From: JAAYHV01 sp035268985
Lineage (GTDB): Bacteria > Bacillota > Clostridia > Peptostreptococcales > Anaerovoracaceae
NCBI GenBank assembly: GCA_035268985.1
Contig: DATFJV010000127.1
Location: 1-64,000 of the forward strand
Direction of reading: 5' to 3'
DNA length: 64,000 nucleotides
Shown: one piece after another, positions 36,728 to 46,722 of the stretch
Layout of the letters: every line of letters starts with the position of its first letter
How positions within the stretch are numbered: the stretch's first letter is position 1
Made by a program: the position numbers and the translations under genes
The notes under the pieces: model-generated
The model's input: only the letters and a program-made list of their open reading frames with translations
What the model was told of the DNA's origin: nothing
Databases searched by the model: none

Positions 36728-39074
36728 AAAGGTTATAGTTTTTGATGGTGCAATGGGAACTATGATCCAAAGAGAAGGCCTTGTTGGAGGGGAAATTCCA
36801 GATTTGTATAACGTTGAAAACCCTGAAATAGTTAAAAAAATTCAAAAGGAGTATGTGGATGCTGGAGCAGATATTATTACTACTAATACTTTTGGTTCTA
36901 ATTCTTTCAAGCTTAATGAAACCCCTTATTCCGTAGACACTGTTATTTCTGCAGCTGTAAATATTATAAAAGAAATTAGAAAAGACCAGTTAATTGCTTT
37001 AGGATTAAGTTCCACAGGTAAACTTTTAGAACCTATTGGCTCTTTAACTTTTGAAGATGCTTATAATACTTTTAAAGAACAAGTTATTGCAGGAGTAAAT
37101 GCTGGTGCTGATATAATCTTACTAGAAACCTTTTCTGATTTACAAGAAACCCGAGCAGCTATCTTAGCTTGTAAGGAAAATTCATCTGTTCCTGTTTTTT
37201 GTACAATGACATTTCAAGATAACGGAAGAACTCTAACTGGCACAGACCCAAAAACCTTTGTAAACGTTGTCCAAGATTTAGGAATAGATGTACTTGGAGT
37301 AAATTGTTCTTTAGGCCCTAAGGAAATAGCACCAATAGTTGAAGAAATACTGGAATATTCATTATTGCCTGTTATGGTTCAACCAAATGCTGGATTGCCT
37401 GTTTTGGAAAATAATGAAACTGTTTTTAAATTGACAAAGGAAGAATATGTTGACCAGTTAAAGCCTTTAATGGAAAAGGGAATTGCTGTTGTGGGTAGTT
37501 GCTGCGGATCAGACCCTAGTTTTACTAAATTAATTAAAAAAACTTTTGGCCGTCAAATTGTTAAACAACGAAATGTAAAAAGAAGAACTGTTGCTTGTTC
37601 TTCAACTGAATCTGTTTTTATGGATAAAAGAATTAAAATTATAGGGGAAAGAATTAATCCAACAGGAAAGAAAAAAATAAAACAAGCTTTAATCGAAAAT
37701 AAATTTGATTACATAATTAATGAAGCTATAGATCAGATTAATTCTGGAGCTGATATTTTAGATGTAAATGTTGGTTTGCCAAGTATTGATGAAAAAACAG
37801 TGATGTTAAATGTTTTAAAAGAATTAGATGGAGTTATAAATGCTCCACTTCAAATAGACAGCTCAAATATCGAAGTTTTGGAAGCAGCTTGCAGAAGTTA
37901 TAATGGAAAAACCATAATCAATTCTGTTAACGGAAAAAAGGAAATTATGGATCTTGTTTTTCCAATTGCTAAAAAATATGGTGCTTCTTTAGTAGCATTA
38001 ACCCTAGATGAGGAAGGTATTCCAACAACTTGTGAAAAAAGAGTAGAAATTGCAGAAAAAATAATAAAAGAAGCAAAAAAGCATGGAATTGCTGAGGAAA
38101 GATTGTTAATAGATAATCTTGTTTTAACTGCTTCTGCTCAACAAGAAGGAGTTATAGAAACATTAAAGAGTATTGGAAAAATTAAGAATAAATATAATAT
38201 TAGAACAACTTTAGGTGCTAGTAATGTTTCTTTTGGTTTACCAAATAGACATATGCTTAACAAAACATTTTTAGTAATGGCTTTAACCTATGGACTGGAT
38301 GCACCTATAACAGATCCTACTGCTTTGGATATAGTGGATCATATAAAATCTTTTGAAGTTTTAAATTATTTAGATGTTGAATCTACTGAATATATAGCAT
38401 ATATGGATTCTAGGCAAATTGATAATTATTCAAATAACAAACTATTTACTAAAAGCAAGGATATTAAAAACATTATTGTAAACGGATTAAAAGATGAAAT
38501 TGAAGAAGTTACTATAAATTTATTAGAAAAAGAAGAACCACTTTTTTTAGTTGATAATTATATCATTCCTTCTTTAGATGAAGTTGGTAACTTATATAAT
38601 GATGGTAAAATTTATTTACCCCAACTTATAAGGTCTGCTGAAACGGTTAAAAAATCCTTTGATTTAATAAAAATTAAAATTAACGAATCAGGATTATCTA
38701 ATCTTAAAAGCAACAAAATAATAATTGCTACAGTAAAGGGAGATATTCATGATATAGGAAAAAATATAGTTAAAGTTATTCTTGAAAATTATGGATATGA
38801 TGTCATTGATTTAGGAAAAGATGTTCCTATTGATGTTATTATTGATAATATAAAGAAATATGATATTAAACTTGTAGGTTTAAGTGCGTTAATGACAACA
38901 ACTGTTGTTAATATGCAAGAAACTATTTGTAAAATAAAGGAAGAAAAGCTAGATTGTAAAATTCTTGTAGGAGGAGCTGTTTTAACACCTGAATATGCAG
39001 AAACAATAAATGCAGATTTTTATTGTAAAGACGCAAGGGAGACTGCAGAAGTTGCAAATAATTTTTTTAAATAA
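36702..39074 (+). CDS. metH: Cobalamin-dependent methionine synthase, short form without activation domain
   Basis: MetH methylates homocysteine to methionine using methyltetrahydrofolate and B12. At 790 residues it has, in order, the homocysteine-binding barrel (1 to about 290, zinc cysteines in GVNCSLGP and GSCCGSDP), the pterin-binding barrel (about 310-560, GERINPTGK), the B12 cap (about 570-655) and the B12 Rossmann domain with His683 in GDIHDIGKN. The activation domain is supplied by the gene just upstream. The start is GTG 36702 after AGGAAGGA. Confidence 0.95.
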   Translation: MELEKILNKKVIVFDGAMGTMIQREGLVGGEIPDLYNVENPEIVKKIQKEYVDAGADIITTNTFGSNSFKLNETPYSVDTVISAAVNIIKEIRKDQLIALGLSSTGKLLEPIGSLTFEDAYNTFKEQVIAGVNAGADIILLETFSDLQETRAAILACKENSSVPVFCTMTFQDNGRTLTGTDPKTFVNVVQDLGIDVLGVNCSLGPKEIAPIVEEILEYSLLPVMVQPNAGLPVLENNETVFKLTKEEYVDQLKPLMEKGIAVVGSCCGSDPSFTKLIKKTFGRQIVKQRNVKRRTVACSSTESVFMDKRIKIIGERINPTGKKKIKQALIENKFDYIINEAIDQINSGADILDVNVGLPSIDEKTVMLNVLKELDGVINAPLQIDSSNIEVLEAACRSYNGKTIINSVNGKKEIMDLVFPIAKKYGASLVALTLDEEGIPTTCEKRVEIAEKIIKEAKKHGIAEERLLIDNLVLTASAQQEGVIETLKSIGKIKNKYNIRTTLGASNVSFGLPNRHMLNKTFLVMALTYGLDAPITDPTALDIVDHIKSFEVLNYLDVESTEYIAYMDSRQIDNYSNNKLFTKSKDIKNIIVNGLKDEIEEVTINLLEKEEPLFLVDNYIIPSLDEVGNLYNDGKIYLPQLIRSAETVKKSFDLIKIKINESGLSNLKSNKIIIATVKGDIHDIGKNIVKVILENYGYDVIDLGKDVPIDVIIDNIKKYDIKLVGLSALMTTTVVNMQETICKIKEEKLDCKILVGGAVLTPEYAETINADFYCKDARETAEVANNFFK

Positions 39075-39079
39075 ATAAC

Positions 39080-39106
39080 AGACCTGGAATTAACTATTCT
39101 AGGTCT
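39080..39106 (+). terminator. Terminator after metH, within the convergent recF end
   Basis: AGACCTGGAAT (39080-39090) pairs with ATTCTAGGTCT (39096-39106) with one G-T wobble, loop TAACT, then TTTATTTT. It overlaps the last codons of recF. Confidence 0.85.
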
Positions 39107-40176
39107 TTTATTTTACCATTTTTTATATTAACTATTTTTATATCCTTTTTATCTTTATACTGTTTTGGAATTTCTGTTGTTGTTATAAATAATTGAATAT
39201 CTTTTATTTTTTCAACCAAAAGATTTTGTCTTTCATTATCAAGTTCTGATAAAACATCGTCCAATAATAATATAGGAGCTGTTCCTGCTTCTTTTTTTAT
39301 AATTTCTATTTCTGAAAGTTTAATTGTTAATGCACATGTTCTTTGCTGTCCTTGAGATCCAAACTTTTTAACATTTATATTATTTATAAATATGTCAAAA
39401 TCGTCTCTATGTGGCCCTATAATAGAATATCTCTTTTCCAATTCTTTTTCCCTATTACTTACAATTTTTATATATATTTCTTCTTTATTTAAATTATCTA
39501 TATTACTTTTATATTCTATTTTTAATTCTTCTTTTTTATTGGTTAATTCTAATTGTAAATTTTTGCTAATGTAATCCAGTTCGTTGCAAAAAGCTTTTCT
39601 ATATTTACTTATAATATATCCGTAATTAGCCATTTGAATATCTAGTATATCTAAAACATTTTCATCTTTATTAGTATTCTTTAACAAATAGTTTTTTTGT
39701 TTTAATATCTTATTATAACTAATAAGAGCATCGTAATATTTAGGTTTTATTTGGCATAATTCTCTGTTTATAAAATCTCTTCTTTTGGAAGGATCACTTT
39801 TAACTATATTTAAATCATCAGGCGAAAATATAACTACTCTTACATTATCTAATAGCTCAGATGTTTTATTAATTGTTTTTCCATCTTTTTTTATATTCTT
39901 TTTAGAATTTTTATTTATTAATATTTCTATTTTTTTATTTATATCTTCTTCTTTGGCGTTTAACACTACTTTTGCGCTATCACTATTAAAATTAACCAAT
40001 TCTCCTGAATTATTAGTTCTAAATGATTTTGCCATTGAACATAAATATATTGCTTCTAATAAATTAGTTTTTCCTTGAGCATTGTTTCCTAAAAATATAT
40101 TTATTTTATTATTAAATTCAAGATCTAAACTAAGATAATTTCTATATTTATCTAATTTTATACTTTTAATAATCAT
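39094..40176 (-). CDS. recF: DNA replication and repair protein RecF
   Basis: RecF is an SMC-like ATPase that helps load RecA at gaps. The 360-residue protein has Walker A GNNAQGKTN at residues 30-38, the FGSQGQQRT signature and the LLLDDVLSELD Walker B. It starts one base after the dnaN stop, so the small S4-domain gene yaaA/rlbA often found between dnaN and recF is absent. The base composition of recF, dnaN and dnaA looks very AT-rich. Confidence 0.94.
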   Translation of the reverse strand: MIIKSIKLDKYRNYLSLDLEFNNKINIFLGNNAQGKTNLLEAIYLCSMAKSFRTNNSGELVNFNSDSAKVVLNAKEEDINKKIEILINKNSKKNIKKDGKTINKTSELLDNVRVVIFSPDDLNIVKSDPSKRRDFINRELCQIKPKYYDALISYNKILKQKNYLLKNTNKDENVLDILDIQMANYGYIISKYRKAFCNELDYISKNLQLELTNKKEELKIEYKSNIDNLNKEEIYIKIVSNREKELEKRYSIIGPHRDDFDIFINNINVKKFGSQGQQRTCALTIKLSEIEIIKKEAGTAPILLLDDVLSELDNERQNLLVEKIKDIQLFITTTEIPKQYKDKKDIKIVNIKNGKIKDLE

Positions 40177-40177
40177 T

Positions 40178-41284
40178 TTAATTTATTCTTACAGGAAGTA
40201 TTAGATATACGTATTTTTCACCGGTTAATGGTTTTATCAAGCATGGACTAACACTATTTGTCATGTGTATCATAATTTCTTCATCTTCTATTACTTTTAA
40301 AAGATCTATTAGATATCTGGAATTAAAACCTATTTCTATATCTGGACCATCTTTTATTATTTCTACTTTTTCGTTAATTTTTCCTATTTCAGACAAAGAA
40401 GTTAGTTCCATCTCTTTATCTTCTATTTTAAATTTTATAAGATTATGATTTTGTTCATTTGTTAATATAGCAGCTCTTTCTATACTTTCTGATAAATCAT
40501 TTTTTATTACTCTTATACTTATATCACTATTTTTAGGAATAATATTATTGTATTTTATAAATTCTCCATTTAATAAATTTATTATAACTTTAGTGTTATC
40601 AAAAATAATAATTATTTTATTATCATTTGATTTAACTTCAATAAACTTGTTATCATTTTCAGTATTTATTATTTTACTAACATCTAATAATAATTTTGCA
40701 GGAACAATTACTTGAGTAATATTTTTCCCCTCAATATTACTTTTATTTATAGCCATTCTAAAACCATCTATTGCAACCATTTTTATTTCATTTTCATTTA
40801 TTTCTATTAATATTCCTGTAAGAACACCTTTAGATTCTTCAACACTGGCAGAAAAAGCAGTTTTTTGAACCATGTTTTTAAATAATTCTTTTTCTATTTT
40901 TATTTCATTATTAATATCCTCTGTTTTTATTTTAGGATATTCATCGGAAGAAAATCCTACTATTTTTGAAGTTGAATTTTTACAATCTACATTTACTTCT
41001 TTTGTTACTTCATTGAAATGTATCAAAACATTTTCATTTGGTAACATTCTAATAATATTTGTAAATAGTTTTGATGGAATAACAACCTCTCCTTCTTCAA
41101 TTACTTCAGTATATATTGTTTCTTCTATTAAAATATTAGTATCTGTTGCAGATAAAATTAATTTATTATCTTTTGCTACTATTAATATTCCTTCCATAAT
41201 TTTAGAAGTAGTTCTTGTTGGAACAGCTTTAGAAACAATATTTAATGTTTTAGAAAGTATTGATTGATTACAATTAAATTTCAT
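40178..41284 (-). CDS. dnaN: DNA polymerase III beta subunit (sliding clamp)
   Basis: The 368-residue clamp has the usual three repeated domains, starting MKFNCNQSILSKTLNIVSKA and ending in PLTGEKYVYLILPVRIN, where the PVR motif near the C-terminus is typical. It tethers polymerase III to DNA. ATG 41284 follows AAAGGAG, which lies beside the DnaA-trio element of the origin. Confidence 0.95.
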   Translation of the reverse strand: MKFNCNQSILSKTLNIVSKAVPTRTTSKIMEGILIVAKDNKLILSATDTNILIEETIYTEVIEEGEVVIPSKLFTNIIRMLPNENVLIHFNEVTKEVNVDCKNSTSKIVGFSSDEYPKIKTEDINNEIKIEKELFKNMVQKTAFSASVEESKGVLTGILIEINENEIKMVAIDGFRMAINKSNIEGKNITQVIVPAKLLLDVSKIINTENDNKFIEVKSNDNKIIIIFDNTKVIINLLNGEFIKYNNIIPKNSDISIRVIKNDLSESIERAAILTNEQNHNLIKFKIEDKEMELTSLSEIGKINEKVEIIKDGPDIEIGFNSRYLIDLLKVIEDEEIMIHMTNSVSPCLIKPLTGEKYVYLILPVRIN

Positions 41285-41434
41285 ATTAAAACTCCTTTAT
41301 ATATATATTAATTATAGTAGTAATAGTAGTAGGGGGTGTTGAAACTGTGGAAAACTTTTAAAACACCTTAAACAAAAGAGAAAGTTGTAAATTAAAAAAC
41401 AAGTAAAAGTATGTTAATTGTTTTTTATAAAATG
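41285..41434. other. oriC: oriC unwinding region between dnaA and dnaN (DnaA box, G-cluster, DnaA-trios)
   Basis: Reading the plus strand, six TAG/TAA triplets (41315-41332) are followed by a G-cluster (41333-41336) and the DnaA box TGTGGAAAA (41346-41354, TTTTCCACA on the minus strand). AT-rich sequence lies beside the triplets at 41291-41314. This order matches the basal unwinding system described for Bacillus subtilis, where DnaA extends from the box onto the trio strand. Transcription and, further on, gene direction diverge around here. Confidence 0.85.
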
Positions 41435-42784
41435 TTAATTCTCGTTAATAATTTTTTTTAGTTTATCTATATTATTTTTTAATTCTGGATTGGTAGAAAT
41501 TTCTTTCTGTATTTTATCACAAGAATGAATAACTGTTGAATAATGTTTTCCACCAAATAGCTTTCCTATGTTTGGAAGAGATAAATCTGTCATATTTCTG
41601 CATAAATACATAGCAACTTGTCTAGGATAAGCAATATTATTAGATCTTTTTTTAGAATCCAATTCAGGTATTTTAAGTTTATAATATTTTGCTACTTCTT
41701 TTTTTATTTTTTCTGGTCTAATTGTTAGATCAGGATTATTAAATATATCTTTTAACAATCCCTTTGCAAAGGGAACATTAATTTTTTCATCTAAAAGTGT
41801 TGAAAAACTAATAACTCTGGTAAAAGCTCCTTCTAATTCCCTTATATTATTATTGATGTTTTCCGCTATTAAACAACATACATCATAAAGGTCATCTGTT
41901 ATTTCTATTCCGTTTGTTTCAGCCTTTTTTCTTAAAATAGCAACTCTGGTTTCATAATCTGCTGGCTGTAAATCAGCTATTAAATTCCATGAGAATCTAG
42001 ATCTCAATCTTTCTTCAAGATTAACAAGATTATTAGGAGATCTATCACTTGTTATTACTATCTGTTTATTTGCTTCATAAAGGGAATTAAAAGTATAAAA
42101 AAATTCTTCTTGCATTCTACTTTTTCCTTCTAAAAATTGTATATCATCTATGAGTAAAACATCTACTTTTCTATATTTATTCTTAAATTCTCTAGTTTTA
42201 TTATCTGTTAAAGCTTTTATAAATTCGTTTGTAAACATTTCTGAAGAAACATATAGAACATTTATATCTGCATTATTTTCTATTAAAAAAGTACCTATTG
42301 CGTGCATTAGATGAGTTTTACCTAAACCGGAACCACCATAAATAAATAAAGGATTATATGTTTCGGAAGGAGATTCAGATACAGCTAAAGATGCAGCATG
42401 GGCATATTTATTACTATTTCCAACTACAAAATTATCAAAATTAAGCCTGGGATTAAAAATTTTATCTTTATCAAAAGAAGATTTATTTTTTTTTATTATT
42501 TTTTTCTTTTCTTCAGGGTCATTCTTCTTATATTCTTCTGTAAGTTTAATTACGACCCTAAAATCCTCTTGTAAAACATCTTTGAAGCTTTGTTCTAATA
42601 AATGTATATACCTGTTTTTTAAAATTTTAATAACGTAATCTTCGCTTGTGGAAAGGTAAGCGATTTTTAAATCATTGTCAATTTTATACACAAAAAGAGG
42701 TTTTATCCATGTATTAAAACTAATTTCAGTCGTGTTATTTTCTATTATTGTTAAAACTTCGTTCCAAACTTTATTATTGTTCAC
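41435..42784 (-). CDS. dnaA: Chromosomal replication initiator protein DnaA
   Basis: The 449-residue initiator has domain I (about 1-85), a short linker rich in Lys, the AAA+ domain with Walker A GGSGLGKTH at 150-158, Walker B VLLIDDIQFLEGK and NNNIRELEGAFTRV, and a C-terminal DNA-binding domain with the GGKHYSTVIHSCDKI signature. It opens oriC on ATP binding. DnaA boxes lie on both sides of the gene, so autoregulation is likely. Confidence 0.97.
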   Translation of the reverse strand: MNNNKVWNEVLTIIENNTTEISFNTWIKPLFVYKIDNDLKIAYLSTSEDYVIKILKNRYIHLLEQSFKDVLQEDFRVVIKLTEEYKKNDPEEKKKIIKKNKSSFDKDKIFNPRLNFDNFVVGNSNKYAHAASLAVSESPSETYNPLFIYGGSGLGKTHLMHAIGTFLIENNADINVLYVSSEMFTNEFIKALTDNKTREFKNKYRKVDVLLIDDIQFLEGKSRMQEEFFYTFNSLYEANKQIVITSDRSPNNLVNLEERLRSRFSWNLIADLQPADYETRVAILRKKAETNGIEITDDLYDVCCLIAENINNNIRELEGAFTRVISFSTLLDEKINVPFAKGLLKDIFNNPDLTIRPEKIKKEVAKYYKLKIPELDSKKRSNNIAYPRQVAMYLCRNMTDLSLPNIGKLFGGKHYSTVIHSCDKIQKEISTNPELKNNIDKLKKIINEN

Positions 42785-43000
42785 AGTATTCTCCTAATAA
42801 TTTTATATATCTATTTTACATAAAGATATCCACATTTACAAGGAATAAATAAATGGAGGAAATTGCACCTTTAAAAAGTTATCCACAAGTTATGGAAAAC
42901 TTTGTGCATAAACAGTTTATTTATAACTAAATGTAGTATTATTACTTAAAATATTTCTAATTATTTATTTATATTTAATTAAATGCGAATATATATAATA
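42785..43000. other. Upstream oriC part with DnaA boxes
   Basis: Three DnaA boxes are visible: ATATCCACA (42826-42834), TTATCCACA (42879-42887, perfect) and TGTGCATAA (42903-42911, TTATGCACA on the minus strand). The rest is highly AT-rich. With the boxes between dnaA and dnaN this gives a bipartite origin and probably includes the dnaA promoter. Confidence 0.8.
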
Positions 43001-43006
43001 GCATAG

Positions 43007-43035
43007 TTGACAATAATAGTTCAAGTTAGTATAAT
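43007..43035 (+). promoter_or_regulatory. rpmH promoter
   Basis: Perfect consensus: TTGACA (43007-43012), 17-base spacer, TATAAT (43030-43035), about 60 bases before rpmH. Confidence 0.9.
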
Positions 43036-43095
43036 ATTATGGCATATGTGCAGATTGGAATTTAGACTGCAACAATTTATAAGGAGGATAAAAGA

Positions 43096-43230
43096 ATGAA
43101 ACAAACTTACCAACCAAAGAAAAGACAAAGAATGAAAGAACATGGATTCAGAAAAAGAATGAGTTCTAAAAACGGAAAAAATGTTCTAAAAAGAAGAAGA
43201 GCTAGAGGAAGAAAAAGTTTATCTGCTTAA
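43096..43230 (+). CDS. rpmH: 50S ribosomal protein L34
   Basis: A 44-residue basic protein beginning [20 protein letters not shown] and ending in [12 protein letters not shown], the standard L34. AAGGAGG precedes ATG 43096. It is the first gene of the rightward unit rpmH-rnpA-yidD-yidC-jag. Confidence 0.97.
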   Translation: MKQTYQPKKRQRMKEHGFRKRMSSKNGKNVLKRRRARGRKSLSA

Positions 43231-43234
43231 TAAC

Positions 43235-43573
43235 ATGTTAAATGAGCAGATATTAAGAAATCAAAAAGACTTCAAAAAAGTATACAAAAAGGGAAAGTCT
43301 AAAAGTGATAGATTAATAGTTGTACTATATGTAAAAAACAATTTTTCGTATAGTAGAATTGCTTTTTTAGCTAGCAAAAAAGTAGGAAACAGTGTAAAAA
43401 GAAATAGAGCTAAAAGATTAATGAAGCAAGCTTTTAAAAACTTAGAAATAGAGTTAAAAGAAGGTTATGACATAATATTTATAGCTCGAAATACTATTAA
43501 CGATACAAAGTGCTATGAAGTAGAAAAATCAATAAAAAATGCTATTTCTAGAACGAAAGAGTTGAGAAAATGA
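43235..43573 (+). CDS. rnpA: Ribonuclease P protein component
   Basis: The 112-residue protein subunit of RNase P, which helps the RNA subunit process tRNA 5' ends. The RNR signature appears as [19 protein letters not shown] (residues about 48-66). It starts four bases after the rpmH stop, so it is translated from the same message. Confidence 0.95.
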   Translation: MLNEQILRNQKDFKKVYKKGKSKSDRLIVVLYVKNNFSYSRIAFLASKKVGNSVKRNRAKRLMKQAFKNLEIELKEGYDIIFIARNTINDTKCYEVEKSIKNAISRTKELRK

Positions 43574-43800
43574 AATTTATAGGTAAAATTTTAAAAACAA
43601 TACTGATAATAATAATTAAAATATATCAGTATGTGATTTCACCTTTGTTTCCACCTACGTGTCGTTTTTACCCTACGTGCAGTACATATTTTATTCAAGC
43701 GTTGGAAAAATATGGATTTATCAAGGGTAGTTACTTAGGGATCAGAAGAATACTTAAATGTCATCCTGGCAATCCAGGAGGATATGATCCATTGAAATAA
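43570..43800 (+). CDS. yidD: Membrane protein insertion efficiency factor
   Basis: A 76-residue YidD with a hydrophobic start and the family signature [19 protein letters not shown], followed by [15 protein letters not shown]. It aids YidC-mediated insertion. It overlaps rnpA by four bases (ATGA). Confidence 0.94.
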   Translation: MKFIGKILKTILIIIIKIYQYVISPLFPPTCRFYPTCSTYFIQALEKYGFIKGSYLGIRRILKCHPGNPGGYDPLK

Positions 43801-43811
43801 CGGAGGAATTA

Positions 43812-44525
43812 ATGAGTATATTTGGAATAATAGCAAAACCAATGGGATGGTTATTGACATTAATATATGGTTTTGTCGGCAGTTATGGCGTTGCTTTACT
43901 TATTCTCACTTTTTTGGTAAAGGGTTTATTGTACCCACTATATGCAAGGCAGATAAAATCTACAGCTGCCATGTCAAGCATACAACCAAAAATGAAAGAA
44001 ATACAGAAAAAGTATGCAGACGATAAAAAGACGATGAATGAGAAGATGTCTGAGCTCTATAAAGAGGAAGGTTTTAATCCAGCAGGAGGATGTCTTCCAA
44101 TGGTGATTCAGATGCCAATAATAATAAGTCTATTTACTTTACTAAGAAATCCAATGAATTATATTGAAGATGAAAATATGTTGTTCGCTATCCATGAATC
44201 GTTTTTATGGATTAGGGATCTAAGCCAGCCAGATTTATGGATATTACCAATCTTGGCAGGTATTGCAACATTTGTTTCTTTTTCAATGATGCAAACGTTA
44301 AACACAGGTGGTGGGGCTAATCAAGGTCAAATGATGCAGGCAGTAATGAAATATTTCTTCCCATTATCTATATTATGGTTAGCAAGATCATATCCTGCGG
44401 GTTTAGCAATTTATTGGTTTGGTAGTCAGTTTGCTCAAATATTTATTAATATTAGAATGAATAAATTAAGAGCAAGGGCTAAGGAAGAGCAAGATAATGC
44501 GATTAAGAAAAAGAGTAAAAGATAA
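43812..44525 (+). CDS. yidC: Membrane protein insertase YidC/Oxa1
   Basis: A 237-residue insertase of the short Gram-positive type, with five transmembrane segments predicted and the cytoplasmic hairpin region IQPKMKEIQKKYADDKKTMN after the first core helix. The positively charged groove residue is Lys in TFLVKGLLYPLYARQ, where Bacillus has Arg. There is no lipobox cysteine at the N-terminus. It follows yidD by 11 bases with GGAGG. Confidence 0.92.
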   Translation: MSIFGIIAKPMGWLLTLIYGFVGSYGVALLILTFLVKGLLYPLYARQIKSTAAMSSIQPKMKEIQKKYADDKKTMNEKMSELYKEEGFNPAGGCLPMVIQMPIIISLFTLLRNPMNYIEDENMLFAIHESFLWIRDLSQPDLWILPILAGIATFVSFSMMQTLNTGGGANQGQMMQAVMKYFFPLSILWLARSYPAGLAIYWFGSQFAQIFINIRMNKLRARAKEEQDNAIKKKSKR

Positions 44526-44557
44526 TTTCTTTTTCAAAATAATGGAGGAAAAGAAGT

Positions 44558-45313
44558 ATGGAATATTCCGAAAAATGGGGAAATAGTGTAGAAGCTGCGA
44601 CAGAATTAGCTTTGAAAGATTTAAGATTAACCATTGATGAAGTAGACGTTATAGTTTTAGAAGAACCAAGTAAAGGTTTTTTTGGCTTAGGATCTAAATT
44701 AGCTAAAGTAAGAGTAAAAAAGAAAAATGAAGAAAAACAAACAGAATTCAAAAAAGATGCGGAAGTTGAAAAAGTCTTAAATGAAAAAGAAGAAGAAAAA
44801 CAAACAGTAAAAAACATTAAAAAAGAAGAGTTTAAAGAGATAACGATAGATTACGGTGAACTAGAATTAGTAGATGAACATCCAGCAAAAGACTTTTTAA
44901 AAGATATCACAGAAAAAATGGGACTTGAGTTTCAATTCGTTGTTAGGGTCAACGAAGAGTTAGTCCATATAGATATAAAAGGTGAAGAAACTGGAACGTT
45001 GATAGGAAAAAGAGGACAAACTCTTGATTCTATTCAATATTTAACAAGTTTAGCAATAAATAAAGATTGCGAAGAATATAAAAGAGTAATAATAGATGCA
45101 GAAAACTATAGGGAAAAAAGAGAGAAAACTTTAATAAATTTATCAAATAGATTAGCTGATAAAGTTATTAGAACTCGTAGAAGCGTAAAACTTGAACCTA
45201 TGAATCCTTATGAAAGAAAAATTATTCATTCCACATTACAGAGAAACGGAAGAGTAATAACAAGGAGTGAAGGTCAAGATCCTTATAGAAGAGTAGTAAT
45301 TGAATTAAAATAA
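44558..45313 (+). CDS. jag: RNA-binding protein Jag/KhpB
   Basis: A 251-residue protein with a Jag N-terminal domain (GFFGLGSKLAKVRVKKK), a charged linker (about 55-100), a KH-II domain (EETGTLIGKRGQTLDSIQYL) and a C-terminal R3H domain (NPYERKIIHSTLQ, residues about 210-222). In other Gram-positives it partners KhpA and affects cell elongation and division. Last gene of the rpmH unit, ending at a strong terminator. Confidence 0.93.
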   Translation: MEYSEKWGNSVEAATELALKDLRLTIDEVDVIVLEEPSKGFFGLGSKLAKVRVKKKNEEKQTEFKKDAEVEKVLNEKEEEKQTVKNIKKEEFKEITIDYGELELVDEHPAKDFLKDITEKMGLEFQFVVRVNEELVHIDIKGEETGTLIGKRGQTLDSIQYLTSLAINKDCEEYKRVIIDAENYREKREKTLINLSNRLADKVIRTRRSVKLEPMNPYERKIIHSTLQRNGRVITRSEGQDPYRRVVIELK

Positions 45314-45316
45314 AAA

Positions 45317-45339
45317 AAAAGACCCTATAAGGGTCTTTT
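45317..45339 (+). terminator. Terminator after jag
   Basis: AAAAGACCCT (45317-45326), three-base loop, AGGGTCTTTT (45330-45339). It separates the rpmH unit from mnmE. Confidence 0.87.
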
Positions 45340-45356
45340 AAATTTAGGAGATTAAT

Positions 45357-46721
45357 ATGGAAGACACAATTGCTGCAATATCCACTGCCATGGGAGAAGG
45401 TGGAATTGGCATAATTAGAATAAGTGGAAATAGAGCATTGGATATTTTAATTGAAATATTTGATGGTGCGAAAAATAAAAAAATTAAAAATAGATATTTT
45501 AATTATGGTAAAATTGTAAAAGGAAAAGAGACTATTGATGAAGTTTTGATAGTATATATGAAAGCACCTAACACATATACGTGTGAAGATGTAGTTGAAA
45601 TAAACTGTCATGGGAGTATGATTTCTCAGAAAAAGATTTTGGCGTTAGTGTTGGAAAAAGGTGCAAGACTAGCAGAACCCGGAGAGTTTACTAAAAGAGC
45701 GTTTATAAATGGTAGGTTGGATTTATCTCAAGCAGAAGCGGTAATAGATTTAATTAAAGCAAAGACTGAAGTTGGTTTTGATGTGGCTGTAAACCATTTA
45801 GAAGGAGGTTTCAGTGGAGTAATAGCGGATATAAGAAATGATTTATTAGATGTGCTTGCTCAAATTACTGTTAATATTGATTATCCAGATGAAGACATTG
45901 AAGATGTTTTATATAAGACTTTAGAAAGTAATCTTAAGTTAATAAAAACAAAAATAGATGAATTAATCAATACGGCGGAAACTGGAAGAATAATCACAGA
46001 GGGAATTAATGTGGCTATAGTAGGAAAACCAAATGTTGGTAAATCTTCCCTTATGAATTCGATAATAGGAGAAAATAGAGTTATAGTAACAGATATACCT
46101 GGAACAACAAGAGATACTATAGAGGAAAAGGTTAGTATATCAGGGATACCTATTATACTAACAGACACTGCTGGAATTAGAGAATCGGACAATGAAATAG
46201 AGAAGCATGGAATAATGAGATCTAAAGACAAATTTAACCAAGCTGATTTAGTAATACTGGTACTAGATAATAGTAAAGACATAGAAGAAGAAGATTTAGT
46301 TATATTAAAACATATTAAGGATAAAAAGGTATTAGTAATTATAAATAAAACAGATTTAAAAAACAAGATAAATAAGGAAAAGATACAAGAATTAATACCA
46401 AATGCAACCTTAATAAACACTTCGATAAAAAATAATGAAGGAATTAGAAATATTGAAATTGCAATTGAAAAGTTGTTTATAAAAGGAAATATTAAACAAA
46501 ATAGCAGCTATACTGTAAATAATATAAGGCATAAAGACCTTCTAAACAAAGCCGCATCGTCTATAAGCGATGGAATAGAACAGATAGAAAATTTTGTGCC
46601 ATTAGAAATCGTGGAGATAGATATAAATAATAGTTATAGGGAGTTGGGAGAGATAATTGGAGAAACAGTGGATGATGAAATCATCGACAGGGTTTTTTCA
46701 AAATTCTGTTTAGGTAAATAA
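45357..46721 (+). CDS. mnmE: tRNA uridine-5-carboxymethylaminomethyl modification GTPase
   Basis: MnmE with MnmG modifies the wobble uridine of several tRNAs. The 454-residue protein has the N-terminal formyl-THF-binding domain, a G domain with GKPNVGKSS starting at residue 223, DTAGIRE and NKTD, and ends with the catalytic CLGK motif. GGAG precedes ATG 45357. mnmG starts one base after its stop. Confidence 0.96.
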   Translation: MEDTIAAISTAMGEGGIGIIRISGNRALDILIEIFDGAKNKKIKNRYFNYGKIVKGKETIDEVLIVYMKAPNTYTCEDVVEINCHGSMISQKKILALVLEKGARLAEPGEFTKRAFINGRLDLSQAEAVIDLIKAKTEVGFDVAVNHLEGGFSGVIADIRNDLLDVLAQITVNIDYPDEDIEDVLYKTLESNLKLIKTKIDELINTAETGRIITEGINVAIVGKPNVGKSSLMNSIIGENRVIVTDIPGTTRDTIEEKVSISGIPIILTDTAGIRESDNEIEKHGIMRSKDKFNQADLVILVLDNSKDIEEEDLVILKHIKDKKVLVIINKTDLKNKINKEKIQELIPNATLINTSIKNNEGIRNIEIAIEKLFIKGNIKQNSSYTVNNIRHKDLLNKAASSISDGIEQIENFVPLEIVEIDINNSYRELGEIIGETVDDEIIDRVFSKFCLGK

Positions 46722-46722
46722 T

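Noticed and set aside
45881..46420. A 179-codon minus-strand open frame inside mnmE
   Set aside because: Antisense to the MnmE G domain and composed of low-complexity hydrophobic and serine-rich sequence; no start signal.
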